DNA of 64,000 nucleotides from contig NZ_SRXY01000003.1 of NCBI RefSeq assembly GCF_004804335.1, forward strand, positions 1-64,000, given 5' to 3'. A program made the position numbers and the translations under genes. Numbering within the stretch: position 1 is the stretch's first letter; each line of letters opens with the position of its first letter. A model generated the notes under the pieces. That model searched no databases and was not told the origin of the DNA. It saw only the letters and a program-made list of their open reading frames with translations. This DNA is from Pacificoceanicola onchidii. GTDB taxonomy: Bacteria > Pseudomonadota > Alphaproteobacteria > Rhodobacterales > Rhodobacteraceae. Of the stretch, positions 44,826 to 53,263 are shown piece after piece.

Positions 44826-46067
44826 TCAGGCTGCTTCTGCATCAGAGTTGCCAAGCGCGATCAGCGATGCGGCGAGCTTGGAGATTTCCTTACGCAGCGG
44901 GTTCTTCGCTGCGTGATTGGCGAGCGGTATGCCGTGATCGCAGGCCTGCATCACCACCTTGCCGCCGTCCGGGAACTGCACATCAAGCGCGATGCCAAGG
45001 CTGTCGGCCATGCGTTTGACCCGCGCCTTGCCCTGAAGATCGGTGAACTTCGGGGCGCGGTTGAGAATGAAGCGCAACTTGTCGAAAGGCAGGTCTTCGC
45101 TCAGCAGCGCTTTCTTGAGCCGCAGCGTGTTCTGCGCGGAGCGCATGTCCAGCTCGACCATGGCGAAATAGACCTGCGCTTCGGTCAGCACGGTTTCGGT
45201 CCAGGACACCAGCGTGCTGGGCATGTCCACGATGACGTAATCGAAATGCTCGCGCGCCACGTCCAGAAGGCGCTGGATGTCCTGCGCGGTCAGCATGTCG
45301 AGCGGCAGGATGTCAGCCGGAGAGGTGAAAACCTGCAACTTGTCTTCAAAGCTGACAAGCGCCTGACCAAAGCTGTCGCCATCCATGGATTCAGTGTCCG
45401 ACAGCAGCTCAAGAACGGAATCCCGGCGCGGCAGATCGAGGTAGGTCGCGACAGAGCCGAACTGCAGGCCGAGATCAATCAGGCAGACACGCGGCCCGTT
45501 TTCCTTGGCCGCGGACGCAAGTTCAAAAGCCAGGTTCGTGGCCAGCGTCGAGGCCCCGGCGCCGCCCGCAAGCGGCTGCACCGCGATCAGTACCCCGTCG
45601 CCGTCACCTTTCAGCTTCACGCCGCTTTGCGACTGCTCTGTTGCAAGGTGGACCGGATCGGGCCGGCGCAGGCGTTCAACCGCCGCGGCCAGCTCTCCCT
45701 CGGGAAGGGGGTAGGGGACAAATTCATCCGCCCCTGTGCGCAAAAGCTGATGCAACGCGGCTGGCGTGACGTCTTCGGCGATCAGCACCACCTTGACGCC
45801 GCGCGCCTTGGCTCCGGCAATGATTGCTCCAAGATCGGCGATGTCCGGCTCGTCGATGGCGTCGATGGCCATGGCGATGAACTCAAGGCCCGCCGCATCG
45901 GGCTGCCCCAGAAAGGGCAGGGCCTCGTCAAACCCGAGATCGCCCCAGCCTTCGCCCAGGATTGTTTCCATATCTTCGATAAGAAGATCGAAATTCTGGA
46001 CGTCACGGCTCACTGTGCATGCGACGATCGGCGCTGGCTCGGTCGATGGTGCAATTGTACTCGTCAT
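44826..46067 (-). CDS. cpaE: Pilus assembly protein CpaE/TadZ
   Basis: A 413-residue MinD/ParA-like protein with an N-terminal receiver-like domain (to about residue 125) and a C-terminal ATPase-like domain. The Walker A reads LAGGAGASTLATNLA and lacks the Lys of a canonical P-loop, as is usual for TadZ, so it binds ATP weakly or not at all. It places the Tad machine at the cell pole in relatives. It starts a new block: the gap to the OmpA gene is 323 bases and holds a terminator. Confidence 0.92.
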   Translation of the reverse strand: MTSTIAPSTEPAPIVACTVSRDVQNFDLLIEDMETILGEGWGDLGFDEALPFLGQPDAAGLEFIAMAIDAIDEPDIADLGAIIAGAKARGVKVVLIAEDVTPAALHQLLRTGADEFVPYPLPEGELAAAVERLRRPDPVHLATEQSQSGVKLKGDGDGVLIAVQPLAGGAGASTLATNLAFELASAAKENGPRVCLIDLGLQFGSVATYLDLPRRDSVLELLSDTESMDGDSFGQALVSFEDKLQVFTSPADILPLDMLTAQDIQRLLDVAREHFDYVIVDMPSTLVSWTETVLTEAQVYFAMVELDMRSAQNTLRLKKALLSEDLPFDKLRFILNRAPKFTDLQGKARVKRMADSLGIALDVQFPDGGKVVMQACDHGIPLANHAAKNPLRKEISKLAASLIALGNSDAEAA

Positions 46068-46390
46068 AGTGCCTCACGTCCTGTTGTCGTCACAGGGCGG
46101 ACCCGGGGCAGCGCGTTTCCAGCATGAATCTGACCACCCAAGTTCCGGACCCTGCGGGTGCCGACTCGGGGTCTGCACCTGATCCTTCGAAGCTGAAACT
46201 GACGGGAAAACGCGGCAACATTTGGGCCGAAAAGCCGAAATTGTGCGGTAATTCTGGACAGAGGGTTTATTGGCCTCATGGTTAATTTGTTGAAAAACAA
46301 TGTGTTGAGTTTTTTGCACCTGCCGCTTTGCCAACAAAAAAGGGCCCGCAAAGGGACCCTTTCGTTAACAGCGCGTTTACGTTTGCCGCG
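46068..46390. other. Intergenic region between cpaE and the ompA-like gene
   Basis: A 323-base gap. It must hold the cpaE promoter (minus strand) and carries the terminator of the OmpA-like gene at 46336-46359. The segment at 46250-46330 is AT-rich (TTATTGGC, TTAATTTGTTGAAAAAC), the only such stretch nearby, and is the likely promoter region. I see no small gene with a credible ribosome-binding site. Confidence 0.5.
46336..46359 (-). terminator. Rho-independent terminator after the OmpA-family gene
   Basis: On the minus strand GGGTCC (46354-46359) pairs with GGGCCC (46342-46347) with one T-G wobble, loop CTTTGC, then a run of six T. It ends the flp-cpaB-cpaC-ompA block before cpaE. Confidence 0.75.
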
Positions 46391-47074
46391 TCAACTGCCG
46401 CCCGAAGCGCCGGTTTCCGTGACAAAATCCTGACCCTGGATGCCCGACAGGCCGGTCTTCGGCACACCCGAGCGGACATATTCGCGATAGATCACTTCGG
46501 CGTATTTGCCGTCCATCACCGTCGGATGCCCTGCGACAAAGCCGGAGACTTCCGTCACTGTGCGGCGGTTGCGGCGTTCCTTGCCCTCGGTGACGATCAG
46601 CGGCTGGGTTTCGCCATAGCTGACCAGCGCTTCGAGGCGCGAACGCTCAACCCCTTGCGACACGAGGTAATTCACGACCGCATTGGCGCGCTTGAGGCCC
46701 AGATTCTTGTTATACTGGCTGTTTCCGACCTTGTCGGTGTGGCCGTAGACGTTGAAGCGCACTTCCGGGAACTGCCGGATCCAGTTCGCCTGCTCGCGCA
46801 GCGTATCGCGCGCGCCCGCATCCAGTGCGGCGCTGTTGAAGGCGAAGTTGACCGTGGTCATCACTTCCGTCGCAAAACGCTGGCCCAGATCGTAGACGTA
46901 TTGTTTTTCGCCGTTCTGGTACTGCGTGTTGTTCATGGTGGCATAGCCGAAATCGCCGGTATCCGTCAGCGATCCCGCTTCGCGGCTGAAGGATGCGTAA
47001 ACCGGGTCCCGGCTTGTTGCGCTGCATCCGGCCAGCACGCAAAGCGTGAGGCCCGCCATGGTGATCCTGCTCAT
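46391..47074 (-). CDS. OmpA-family peptidoglycan-binding lipoprotein
   Basis: A 227-residue lipoprotein with lipobox VLAGC at about residue 17 (ITMAGLTLCVLAGCS). The C-terminal OmpA domain shows FAFNSAALDAGARDTL, VYGHTDKVGNSQYNKNLGLKRANAVVNYL and RRNRRTVTEV; the Asp and Arg that bind diaminopimelate are present. It likely anchors the Tad machine to the cell wall. I chose the ATG at 47074 because the signal starts there. The gene lies 19 bases after cpaC. Confidence 0.88.
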   Translation of the reverse strand: MSRITMAGLTLCVLAGCSATSRDPVYASFSREAGSLTDTGDFGYATMNNTQYQNGEKQYVYDLGQRFATEVMTTVNFAFNSAALDAGARDTLREQANWIRQFPEVRFNVYGHTDKVGNSQYNKNLGLKRANAVVNYLVSQGVERSRLEALVSYGETQPLIVTEGKERRNRRTVTEVSGFVAGHPTVMDGKYAEVIYREYVRSGVPKTGLSGIQGQDFVTETGASGGS

Positions 47075-47093
47075 GTGCTGTCCCCGCATCTGA

Positions 47094-48530
47094 TTAATCC
47101 ATCACGTAGCCGTAGGAGCCGCTGAAGTCCTGCTTGGCAACTTCGCCTGCAGCGCCCTTGGGTTTCTTGCGCGCAGTGTCAGACGCCACGCGGCCAAAGA
47201 GGAAAAGATCTTTTTCCGACGGGGGCCGCACACGGTCCGTCGGCAGTGCCAATGCTTCGCCCTTTGTCGGTGTGACAAGGTGCGGCGTTACAATAATCAC
47301 CAGTTCCGACTGCTCGCGCACATATTCCGCCGAGCGGAAGAGGGCGCCCAGCACCGGCACATCGCCGAGCCACGGGACCTGACCGTTGAGGTCACGGAAA
47401 TCGTCTTCAAGCAGGCCTGCGATGGCAAAGCTCTCGCCGTCGCGCATTTCCACGGTGGTTTGTGCCTCGCGGCGACGGAACGCCGGGGCTGTGACCGTTT
47501 CAAACTGGAAGCCGTTGTCGAAATCGAGCGCGGAGACCGCGGATTCAAGCTCAAGGTTGATCAGATCGCCATCCACAACCCGCGGAATGAAGTTCAGTTC
47601 AACGCCGAAGGGCTTGTATTCAATGGAAATCAGGCCGCCCTGCTGGGCAACCGGGATCGGGAACTCGCCGCCTGCCAGGAACTTGGCTTCCTGACCGGAA
47701 ATGGCCACGAGGTTCGGTTCCGCCAGCGTGCGAACCACGCCTTTCTGTTCCAGCGCTTCGATCAGGAGGCCAACTTCGAGCCCGCCCGCGTTGAAGCCGA
47801 AGAGAACCGCGCCCTCTGCGGCGTTGGAGCCCGATTGCGGGTTCAGCTTGCCGACGATGGTGTCCACATCCGCGAGCGGTGCAGCGTTGCCGGTGCCGAT
47901 CTCAAGCCCGAGATCCCCGCCAAGAACCGATCCGCCGGTGCCGATCGACGCGCGCAGCGTCTTGGCGACAGAGCGGCTCATCTCGGCAAAGCGCACCTTC
48001 AGCATGACCTGCTGAATGCCGCCGACGCTCATCAGGTTTGACACCCGTTCCGGCGCGTAGCGTTCCGCAAGATCCAGCGCCCGCTGCATTTTAAGCGTGG
48101 AGGTCACCGTGCCCGACAGCACGATGCCGTCATTGGCGGTGCGCACCTCGATCTGCTCTTCGGGCAGGATCTGGCGCAGGCGCTCCTTGAATTCGGTGAC
48201 ATCCGCCGCGACACGCACATCCACGTTCGTCAGCAGCTTGCCCTGCGCATCGAGGATCGTCAGCGTCGTGGTGCCGGGCGTTTTGCCCAGAACGTAGATC
48301 GAGCGATCCGAGAGCGAGTTGATATCCGCGATGGCCGGGTTGGCGATCGAGAGCTCCGCGAAGGGCACGTCGCTTTCAACGACAACCGCCCTGTTCATGG
48401 GAACGCTCAGCACCGATTCCGTGCCAGTCCGTACAATCCGGAGTTGATCTGCCTGCGCAGATGTTACCACCGGGCCAACGGATAGGGTCAGCCCCAAAAG
48501 GGCTGCCTTCAGAAACCTGTCATATTTCAT
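47094..48530 (-). CDS. cpaC: Outer-membrane secretin CpaC/RcpA
   Basis: A 478-residue secretin forming the outer-membrane channel of the Flp pilus. The signal peptide ends near SAQA (residue 27). An N-terminal pilus-formation domain (LRIVRTGTESVLSVPMNRAV) and a BON-like part (GIVLSGTVTSTLKMQRAL) precede the secretin core, with VMLKVRFAEMSRSV, VRTLAEPNLVAISGQEAKFLAGGEFP and VPWLGDVPVLGALF. I chose the ATG at 48530 as the signal start. It is preceded by a 212-base gap that holds a hairpin. Confidence 0.94.
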   Translation of the reverse strand: MKYDRFLKAALLGLTLSVGPVVTSAQADQLRIVRTGTESVLSVPMNRAVVVESDVPFAELSIANPAIADINSLSDRSIYVLGKTPGTTTLTILDAQGKLLTNVDVRVAADVTEFKERLRQILPEEQIEVRTANDGIVLSGTVTSTLKMQRALDLAERYAPERVSNLMSVGGIQQVMLKVRFAEMSRSVAKTLRASIGTGGSVLGGDLGLEIGTGNAAPLADVDTIVGKLNPQSGSNAAEGAVLFGFNAGGLEVGLLIEALEQKGVVRTLAEPNLVAISGQEAKFLAGGEFPIPVAQQGGLISIEYKPFGVELNFIPRVVDGDLINLELESAVSALDFDNGFQFETVTAPAFRRREAQTTVEMRDGESFAIAGLLEDDFRDLNGQVPWLGDVPVLGALFRSAEYVREQSELVIIVTPHLVTPTKGEALALPTDRVRPPSEKDLFLFGRVASDTARKKPKGAAGEVAKQDFSGSYGYVMD

Positions 48531-48695
48531 GTGACCTGCCTTTCGATCACGCCTCAAAAATGCAGGTCTGTTGCCTGCTTGTTTGGCGCAGGATGCGACA
48601 GATTGGGATTCAAAGCAAGAATCAATGACTTCTTCGGGGTGCTTTATGTGGATAACAGGCAACAGACGCGCTTTTTCATCCGCATCAAAAGAGAG

Positions 48696-48720
48696 AAGGG
48701 CGCCCGCGCGGGACGCCCTT
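48696..48720 (-). terminator. Hairpin with weak T-tract after cpaB
   Basis: On the minus strand AAGGGCG (48714-48720 strand complement) pairs with CGCCCTT across CCCGCGCGGG, which can itself pair; CTCTCTTTTG follows. It lies 23 bases after the cpaB stop and may attenuate transcription into cpaC. Confidence 0.55.
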
Positions 48721-48742
48721 CACCGTGTGATTTCAGATCCGC

Positions 48743-49597
48743 TCAGTTTCCGCAGGGGATCGGGATCTCGATCCGTTCAGTCCCCTTATTGGTGCGGATG
48801 GTGCAAACCTCGAGCGATTTCTCTGCACGCTGCTCCTGCTTCTGAATGCCGAGCAGGGAGCGCTGGTCCACTTCGATCGCCTCTGCAACGGTCTCATCAT
48901 TGTGCGACATCAGCGAGAGCGACAGGCGGCCGGTGGACTGGGCCTGTGCCAGGGCAGCAACCTGCTGCGGGCTGGCGGCCACGGTCACGGTGCGCGCAAT
49001 GGTGGCGTCCGGGCTGTCGGAATGGGCCATCTGGTCAATCGCGATCAGGCCGATGCCGGTCTGGATGAGCTTGGTCACGTCACCTTCGGGCAGGTTCGGA
49101 TCGTTGCCCGGAATACGACCGGTCCAGTAGATATCAACGCGGTCGCCGGGGCGCAGGAAGCCGGACACGCCGGAAGCCACGTCCACCTTGATGGCAAAGG
49201 CGCGCTGGCCTCTTTCAAGCCGCGAAGTCAGGCCAGCGTCGCCGCCGGGCTCGGATACCTTCACAGCCACCATCGCTTCGTTCTTTTCCATGGCGCGGAC
49301 AACAACGCGTGCGCCTTCGCCTTGAACAAAGAATGGGTTCGCTTCGTCAAAGTAGCCGTCGGGCAGGATCTGCGTGGGCCAGGGGGCCAGCATCACATCT
49401 TCTTCGGCAACCTGCTCACCAAAGGCGAGCGGACGCGTGGCGATGTAAATTTCCTGTGTCGGGATCGAAGCTACAGCCTTGGCACGCTCTTCTTCCAGGG
49501 CGTTTTCATAGGCGCCGATGTAGTTCTGCGCCATGTAGACGGCAAAGCCGGCCAGCCCGAGCCCTGCGATCAACACCAATCCGAATACAAGTCGCAT
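48743..49597 (-). CDS. cpaB: Flp pilus assembly protein CpaB/RcpC
   Basis: A 284-residue inner-membrane-anchored periplasmic protein with an N-terminal hydrophobic segment (MRLVFGLVLIAGLGLAGFAVYMAQ). An SAF domain follows (YIATRPLAFGEQVAEEDVMLAPWP) and a RcpC domain (FAIKVDVASGVSGFLRPGDRVDIYWTG). It belongs to the secretin complex. It lies 210 bases after the first flp gene with a terminator between them. Confidence 0.93.
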   Translation of the reverse strand: MRLVFGLVLIAGLGLAGFAVYMAQNYIGAYENALEEERAKAVASIPTQEIYIATRPLAFGEQVAEEDVMLAPWPTQILPDGYFDEANPFFVQGEGARVVVRAMEKNEAMVAVKVSEPGGDAGLTSRLERGQRAFAIKVDVASGVSGFLRPGDRVDIYWTGRIPGNDPNLPEGDVTKLIQTGIGLIAIDQMAHSDSPDATIARTVTVAASPQQVAALAQAQSTGRLSLSLMSHNDETVAEAIEVDQRSLLGIQKQEQRAEKSLEVCTIRTNKGTERIEIPIPCGN

Positions 49598-49750
49598 GGT
49601 TTACCTCATGGGTTAAATTTCTGTCCCGCGCATGCGGGGTATTGGACACCACTGTCATCGGGGATTGTGGCCAAATCAGGTCCGGAGCGCGTTTGTTGTG
49701 TGAATTGTTCGCAATCCGTAAACCAAGGCCCAGGCCCCTGTCTGGAAAAG

Positions 49751-49781
49751 AAAAAAGGCTGCCCCGTTCTGGTTCAGCCTT
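49751..49781 (-). terminator. Rho-independent terminator after the flp genes
   Basis: On the minus strand AAGGCTG (from 49775-49781) pairs with CAGCCTT (from 49755-49761) across a 13-base loop, and a T-run follows with TTTTTTC. It ends the flp transcript before cpaB, so pilin can be made at a higher level than the assembly proteins. Confidence 0.75.
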
Positions 49782-49807
49782 TCTCGCGTAAGGAAGCTCT
49801 GGCGACG

Positions 49808-49987
49808 TCAGAAGTCGTTTTCGGCAGCAATTGCACCACCGGCCGCGCTCATCAGTGCATTTGAATTGTCCTCGATCACGAAGAAGGAGATCGCCGACAT
49901 GCCAACAACAGCAGCCGTAATCACAACCCAATCAACTGTCACGGCCCCGGACGTGTCGTCCCGAAACGTTTTGAAAAGCTGAAACAT
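49808..49987 (-). CDS. Flp-family type IVb pilin, divergent copy
   Basis: A 59-residue prepilin, too short for many gene finders. MFQLFKTFRDDTSG is the leader and basic head; the likely cut is Gly/Ala before AVTVDWVVITAAVVG, with Asp in the +5 position. The C terminus ends AAENDF like the other two copies, but the middle (MSAISFFVIEDNSNALMS) differs strongly, so it may be a minor pilin. It is last in the flp group and is followed by a terminator. Confidence 0.85.
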   Translation of the reverse strand: MFQLFKTFRDDTSGAVTVDWVVITAAVVGMSAISFFVIEDNSNALMSAAGGAIAAENDF

Positions 49988-50070
49988 CCTCTACCCTTTC
50001 CTGCTCAGTGGTGATGCCGCGAGCCGATGGGAGCCACCGGCTCTGCGGTCATGTCTTAAGCGAGAAAGAC

Positions 50071-50250
50071 TTAGAAGTCGTTTTCGGCTGCCACAGCACC
50101 ACCAGCGGCGGTGATCAGGGTGGAGGCGTTGGTCTCGATGGTCGAGTAGGCTGCGATTGCCAGGCCAACAACAGCGGCGGTCAGAACCACCCAGTCAACA
50201 GTCACGGCGCCAGCTTCGTCTTTGCGGAAGTTTTTGATCATGTTCAGCAT
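50071..50250 (-). CDS. flp: Flp-family type IVb pilin
   Basis: A 59-residue prepilin: MLNMIKNFRKDEAG leader, cut before AVTVDWVVLTAAVVGLAIAA, then a short C-terminal region ending AAENDF. CTGGAGAAAA precedes the ATG. The protein is nearly identical to the copy at 50361 (only the first few residues differ). It would be processed by CpaA and polymerised by the Tad machine. Confidence 0.9.
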   Translation of the reverse strand: MLNMIKNFRKDEAGAVTVDWVVLTAAVVGLAIAAYSTIETNASTLITAAGGAVAAENDF

Positions 50251-50360
50251 TGGTTTTCTCCAGTTGCCCGCTTTCGGGCGAAAAATATCAGGGGTGCCGG
50301 CGCGTCTCAGGTTTGGACCCGCGCGCCGGGCTTTTCTGCGGCGATCACGCCGCGAACGAC

Positions 50361-50540
50361 TTAGAAGTCGTTTTCAGCCGCAACGGCGCCACCGGCAGCG
50401 GTGATCAGCGTGGAGGCGTTGGTTTCGATGGTGGAGTACGCTGCGATAGCGAGGCCAACAACGGCTGCGGTCAGAACGACCCAGTCAACAGTCACGGCGC
50501 CAGCTTCGTCTTTGCGGAAGTTTTTGATCAGGTTCATCAT
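50361..50540 (-). CDS. flp: Flp-family type IVb pilin
   Basis: A 59-residue prepilin starting MMNLIKNFRKDEAG, cut before AVTVDWVVLTAAVVG, and ending AAENDF. From residue 5 on it matches the copy at 50071, so this looks like a recent duplication, and nucleotide identity between the copies is high across the shared part. As first gene of the pilin group it is nearest to the promoter region at 50541-50892. Confidence 0.9.
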   Translation of the reverse strand: MMNLIKNFRKDEAGAVTVDWVVLTAAVVGLAIAAYSTIETNASTLITAAGGAVAAENDF

Positions 50541-50892
50541 GGTCTCTCTCCGTAGATAAGTATTTGCTCACTTGGACCGCGTCGGAACGTTGTGTGGGCC
50601 TCTCTCAACTTGCCCCGTCTCGCTGCGGTATGAGGGTAATTAACCCTTCGTTTGGGGCGAGATTTGGGCCGGAATGGATTGATTTGAGGAAGCTCGCAAT
50701 TTTCAGCAGAAAACTCTTTAAGCTTATGAAAGTAAAAGATTTAAATTGTTCCTGACCTTGGGTCAGGGTTAAGAACCTGTGCCAAAGTGTAGGTAAATTA
50801 CACCATAGCGTTGACGGAACGGAGACACTGATGGCTTAAAGCGCCGTTTTGTGCCATATTTAGAAAAAAACAAATGGTGGCGAGCAGAAACC
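50541..50892. other. Intergenic region upstream of flp and of the transglycosylase gene
   Basis: A 352-base divergent gap, AT-rich for this genome (ATTTAAATTG, AAGTAAAAG). It must hold the promoters of the flp genes (minus) and of the lytic transglycosylase gene (plus). It carries the perfect inverted repeat at 50751-50767. No further gene is seen. Confidence 0.55.
50751..50767. promoter_or_regulatory. Inverted repeat, possible regulator-binding site
   Basis: CCTGACC-TTG-GGTCAGG, perfect 7-bp arms with a 3-base centre, in the divergent gap between flp and the transglycosylase gene. It is not followed by a T-run on either strand, so it is more likely a protein-binding site than a terminator. 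Confidence 0.45.
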
Positions 50893-51738
50893 ATGTTCTC
50901 AAGAGTCCTTGTCGCGCTGATTTGCGCGCTCTCGATTGCTGCGCCCGCGGCGGCCGAGTCGTCTTTCCCGAGTTTCAGCGCCAAACGGGTGAAACCGCCG
51001 GCGCCGGGCACCAAGAAACGCATCACGATTCAGATCGCGCCGCGCGCAGAGCCCGCGATTCCCCCGCGCCCTTCCAAACCGGCAGAACCGCAAAGCAGCG
51101 TGGCCGAAACCGCGCCCGCCAAACCGGCGGCCCCCAAAGGCCGTTATGCCTGGTATTGGGACAAAGTCTCGCCGGAGCTGTCGGCCACCGGGCCGGGCCG
51201 CCTGTCCGCTGCGCTGGATGGCCTTGCACGTGGGCCGGGGGGGCAGACGGTTGCCGCGCCGCGTCTGCAAGCCTTGCAGGACATCGCCTCGACCCATGGC
51301 CGGGACATTCTTATGGCCAGCATCGGCACAAAGGTCTCTCCGGCTTTTGCCTTGGCCGTGATCTCGGTGGAATCCGCTGGCAAGGCGGATGCCAAGAGCG
51401 GGGCAGGGGCCGAAGGGCTGATGCAACTCATGCCCGCCACCGCTGAACGCTTTGGCGTCACGGACAGCTTTGATGCGGCGCAGAACATCAAGGGCGGCGT
51501 CGCCTTCCTCGATTTCCTCATGGAGAAGTTCGAAGGTGATCCGCTTCTCGTCCTCGCGGGGTACAACGCCGGGGAAAACTCCATCGGCACCCACAATGGC
51601 GTGCCGCCCTATGCGGAAACCCGCGATTACGTGCCCAAGGTGCTCGCGGCCTTTCAGGTGGCGCGGGGTCTGTGCGTCACGCCGCCGGAACTGGTTTCTG
51701 ACGGCTGCGCCTTTCATTTCCTGACGGCTGGCAACTGA
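50893..51738 (+). CDS. Lytic transglycosylase (SLT domain)
   Basis: A 281-residue exported muramidase-like enzyme. The signal peptide ends at about residue 21 (SIAAPAAAE), a Pro/Lys-rich linker of about 60 residues follows, and the C-terminal SLT domain has the catalytic Glu160 (VISVESAGKA), GLMQLMPATAERFGV and LAGYNAGENS. It cuts glycan strands without water, possibly to open the wall for the nearby Tad pilus. I chose the ATG at 50893; its ribosome-binding site is weak. Confidence 0.88.
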   Translation: MFSRVLVALICALSIAAPAAAESSFPSFSAKRVKPPAPGTKKRITIQIAPRAEPAIPPRPSKPAEPQSSVAETAPAKPAAPKGRYAWYWDKVSPELSATGPGRLSAALDGLARGPGGQTVAAPRLQALQDIASTHGRDILMASIGTKVSPAFALAVISVESAGKADAKSGAGAEGLMQLMPATAERFGVTDSFDAAQNIKGGVAFLDFLMEKFEGDPLLVLAGYNAGENSIGTHNGVPPYAETRDYVPKVLAAFQVARGLCVTPPELVSDGCAFHFLTAGN

Positions 51739-51741
51739 CGG

Positions 51742-52578
51742 TCACTCGGAGTCCCGCACCCAGGCCGGGCGCAGCACCTTGATGGTGGGCCGGGACGGCA
51801 GATCTCGCAAAGAGACCTCCAGCGACGGCCCCCCCACATACTCAATGGCATAGCTTTCGCTCATCCCTTCAAGGAAAACCCCCAGCCCATAGTCCGAGAA
51901 CCAGTGCATCGGGATCACGATGGACGAGCGCAGCCGCTCCACGACGCGCTTCACCGTGGGCAAAGGCAAGGTCATGCCGCCATCCACCGGCACCATCAGC
52001 ACATCAACCCGGCCAAGGGCAGCGTATTGCTGCGCCGTCGGTTCGTGATGCAAGTGGCCCAGATGGCCAATGCATAGCCCCTCCACCTCGAAGACAAAGA
52101 TTGAGTTGCCTTCATCCTCGCGCCCGCCGAACTGGCTGCGAATGTCGGTGGAGACGTTGCGGATCAGCATCTCGCCCAGATCAAGGTAATGATCGATCCC
52201 CGCCCCATGCGTCTCGCCCCATCCTTGCAGCACATGCTTGATCGCCGGATCGGGGCTGGGGGTCCAATGGGTGTCATGCGCGTGGTTCATGGTCACCACG
52301 TCGGGAATCAGTTTGGTGTTGCCAATAAAGCCGGTGAAATCCGTCACCGCGTTGATCCCGCCCCGCGTCTGGATCAGGAACGAGGCATGCGCCACATATT
52401 GGATGCGCACGGAGAACTCCGGGATCGGATCGGTCCAGGACGCCTTGTGCAGGTATTGGATCCCCGGCGCGGCATTGGCGACGGCGATACAATGGCTCGG
52501 TCGGCGCTGCTCCGGCGCGTCTTGCGCGAGGGCGGGCGTCGACAGGGCAATCAGGCAGGCGGCAATGAAGCGGATCAC
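51742..52578 (-). CDS. Exported MBL-fold metallohydrolase
   Basis: A 278-residue protein with signal peptide (FIAACLIALSTPALAQ) and a metallo-beta-lactamase fold. The metal-ligand motif reads MNHAHDTHW (HxHDxH type), and CIGHLGHLHHEP plus VIPMHWFSDYG give further His. The GTG at 52578 is preferred because AGGAGA lies 6 bases before it. The family resembles UlaG-like or lactonase-like hydrolases; substrate is unknown. Its 3' end is 3 bases from the convergent transglycosylase stop. Confidence 0.82.
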   Translation of the reverse strand: MIRFIAACLIALSTPALAQDAPEQRRPSHCIAVANAAPGIQYLHKASWTDPIPEFSVRIQYVAHASFLIQTRGGINAVTDFTGFIGNTKLIPDVVTMNHAHDTHWTPSPDPAIKHVLQGWGETHGAGIDHYLDLGEMLIRNVSTDIRSQFGGREDEGNSIFVFEVEGLCIGHLGHLHHEPTAQQYAALGRVDVLMVPVDGGMTLPLPTVKRVVERLRSSIVIPMHWFSDYGLGVFLEGMSESYAIEYVGGPSLEVSLRDLPSRPTIKVLRPAWVRDSE

Positions 52579-52666
52579 GGGCGTCTCCTTTTCCGGTACG
52601 GAAGAAAGGATAGCGCGGCGCGCCCCGATTCCAAAAAGCTCTTTGCTCACGGGCCGCCTGAGCGGA

Positions 52667-53263
52667 TCAGATCGACAGGCCCACGTCCGTCTTGCCGCGC
52701 CGGTCGCCGCGCAATGAGGCATAAAGCACATGGGTGCGCCAACGCCCGTTGATCTGCAAATAGCTCTGCGCCACGCCTTCGTATTTGAAGCCGGAGCGTT
52801 CCAGAAGCCCGCGCGAGGGGACGTTTTCCGGCAGGCAGGCCGCTTCGATCCGGCTCAGCCCCATCTTCTCGAACGCATGATGGACCATGGCCCGGATCGC
52901 TTCGGACATGTAGCCCTGCCGCGCATAGGCTTCACCGACCCAATAGCCCAGCGTGGCCGATTGCGCCGGGCCGCGGCGGATGTTGTCGAGCGTGATCGCC
53001 CCGATCAGCGCCTCATCCTCGCGACGGATCAGGAACAGCGGCACCGCCGTCGATCCGTTGATCGACCGCGAGGCCCAATAGACCCGATTGGTAAACGACC
53101 GGCGCGAGAGGTGATCGGGCGCCCAAGTCGGCTCCCACGGTGTCAGGTAATCGCGGCTGTCCCGGCGCAGGGTGGACCACGGCGTGAAATCGGAATGCAC
53201 GGGAGGGCGGAGCGTCAGACGCTCGGTTTCAAGCTTCAGCTTGCGCCGCACCCTCAGCATCAT
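52667..53263 (-). CDS. GNAT-family N-acetyltransferase, RimJ/RimL type
   Basis: A 198-residue acetyltransferase with the RimJ/RimL layout: LETERLTLRPPVHSDF at the N terminus, GYWVGEAYARQGYMSEAIRAM for acetyl-CoA binding (R/QxxG-like region), and RIEAACLPENVPSRGLLERSGF near the end. The start overlaps the M16 peptidase stop by 4 bases (ATGA). Substrate, probably a protein N terminus or small amine, is unknown. Confidence 0.87.
   Translation of the reverse strand: MMLRVRRKLKLETERLTLRPPVHSDFTPWSTLRRDSRDYLTPWEPTWAPDHLSRRSFTNRVYWASRSINGSTAVPLFLIRREDEALIGAITLDNIRRGPAQSATLGYWVGEAYARQGYMSEAIRAMVHHAFEKMGLSRIEAACLPENVPSRGLLERSGFKYEGVAQSYLQINGRWRTHVLYASLRGDRRGKTDVGLSI

Noticed and set aside
50260-50290. 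Terminator between the two similar flp genes
   Set aside because: GCCCG-CTTT-CGGGC forms a hairpin, but on the minus strand the T-run lies before the stem and the downstream ribosome-binding site follows directly. More likely an mRNA-processing hairpin.
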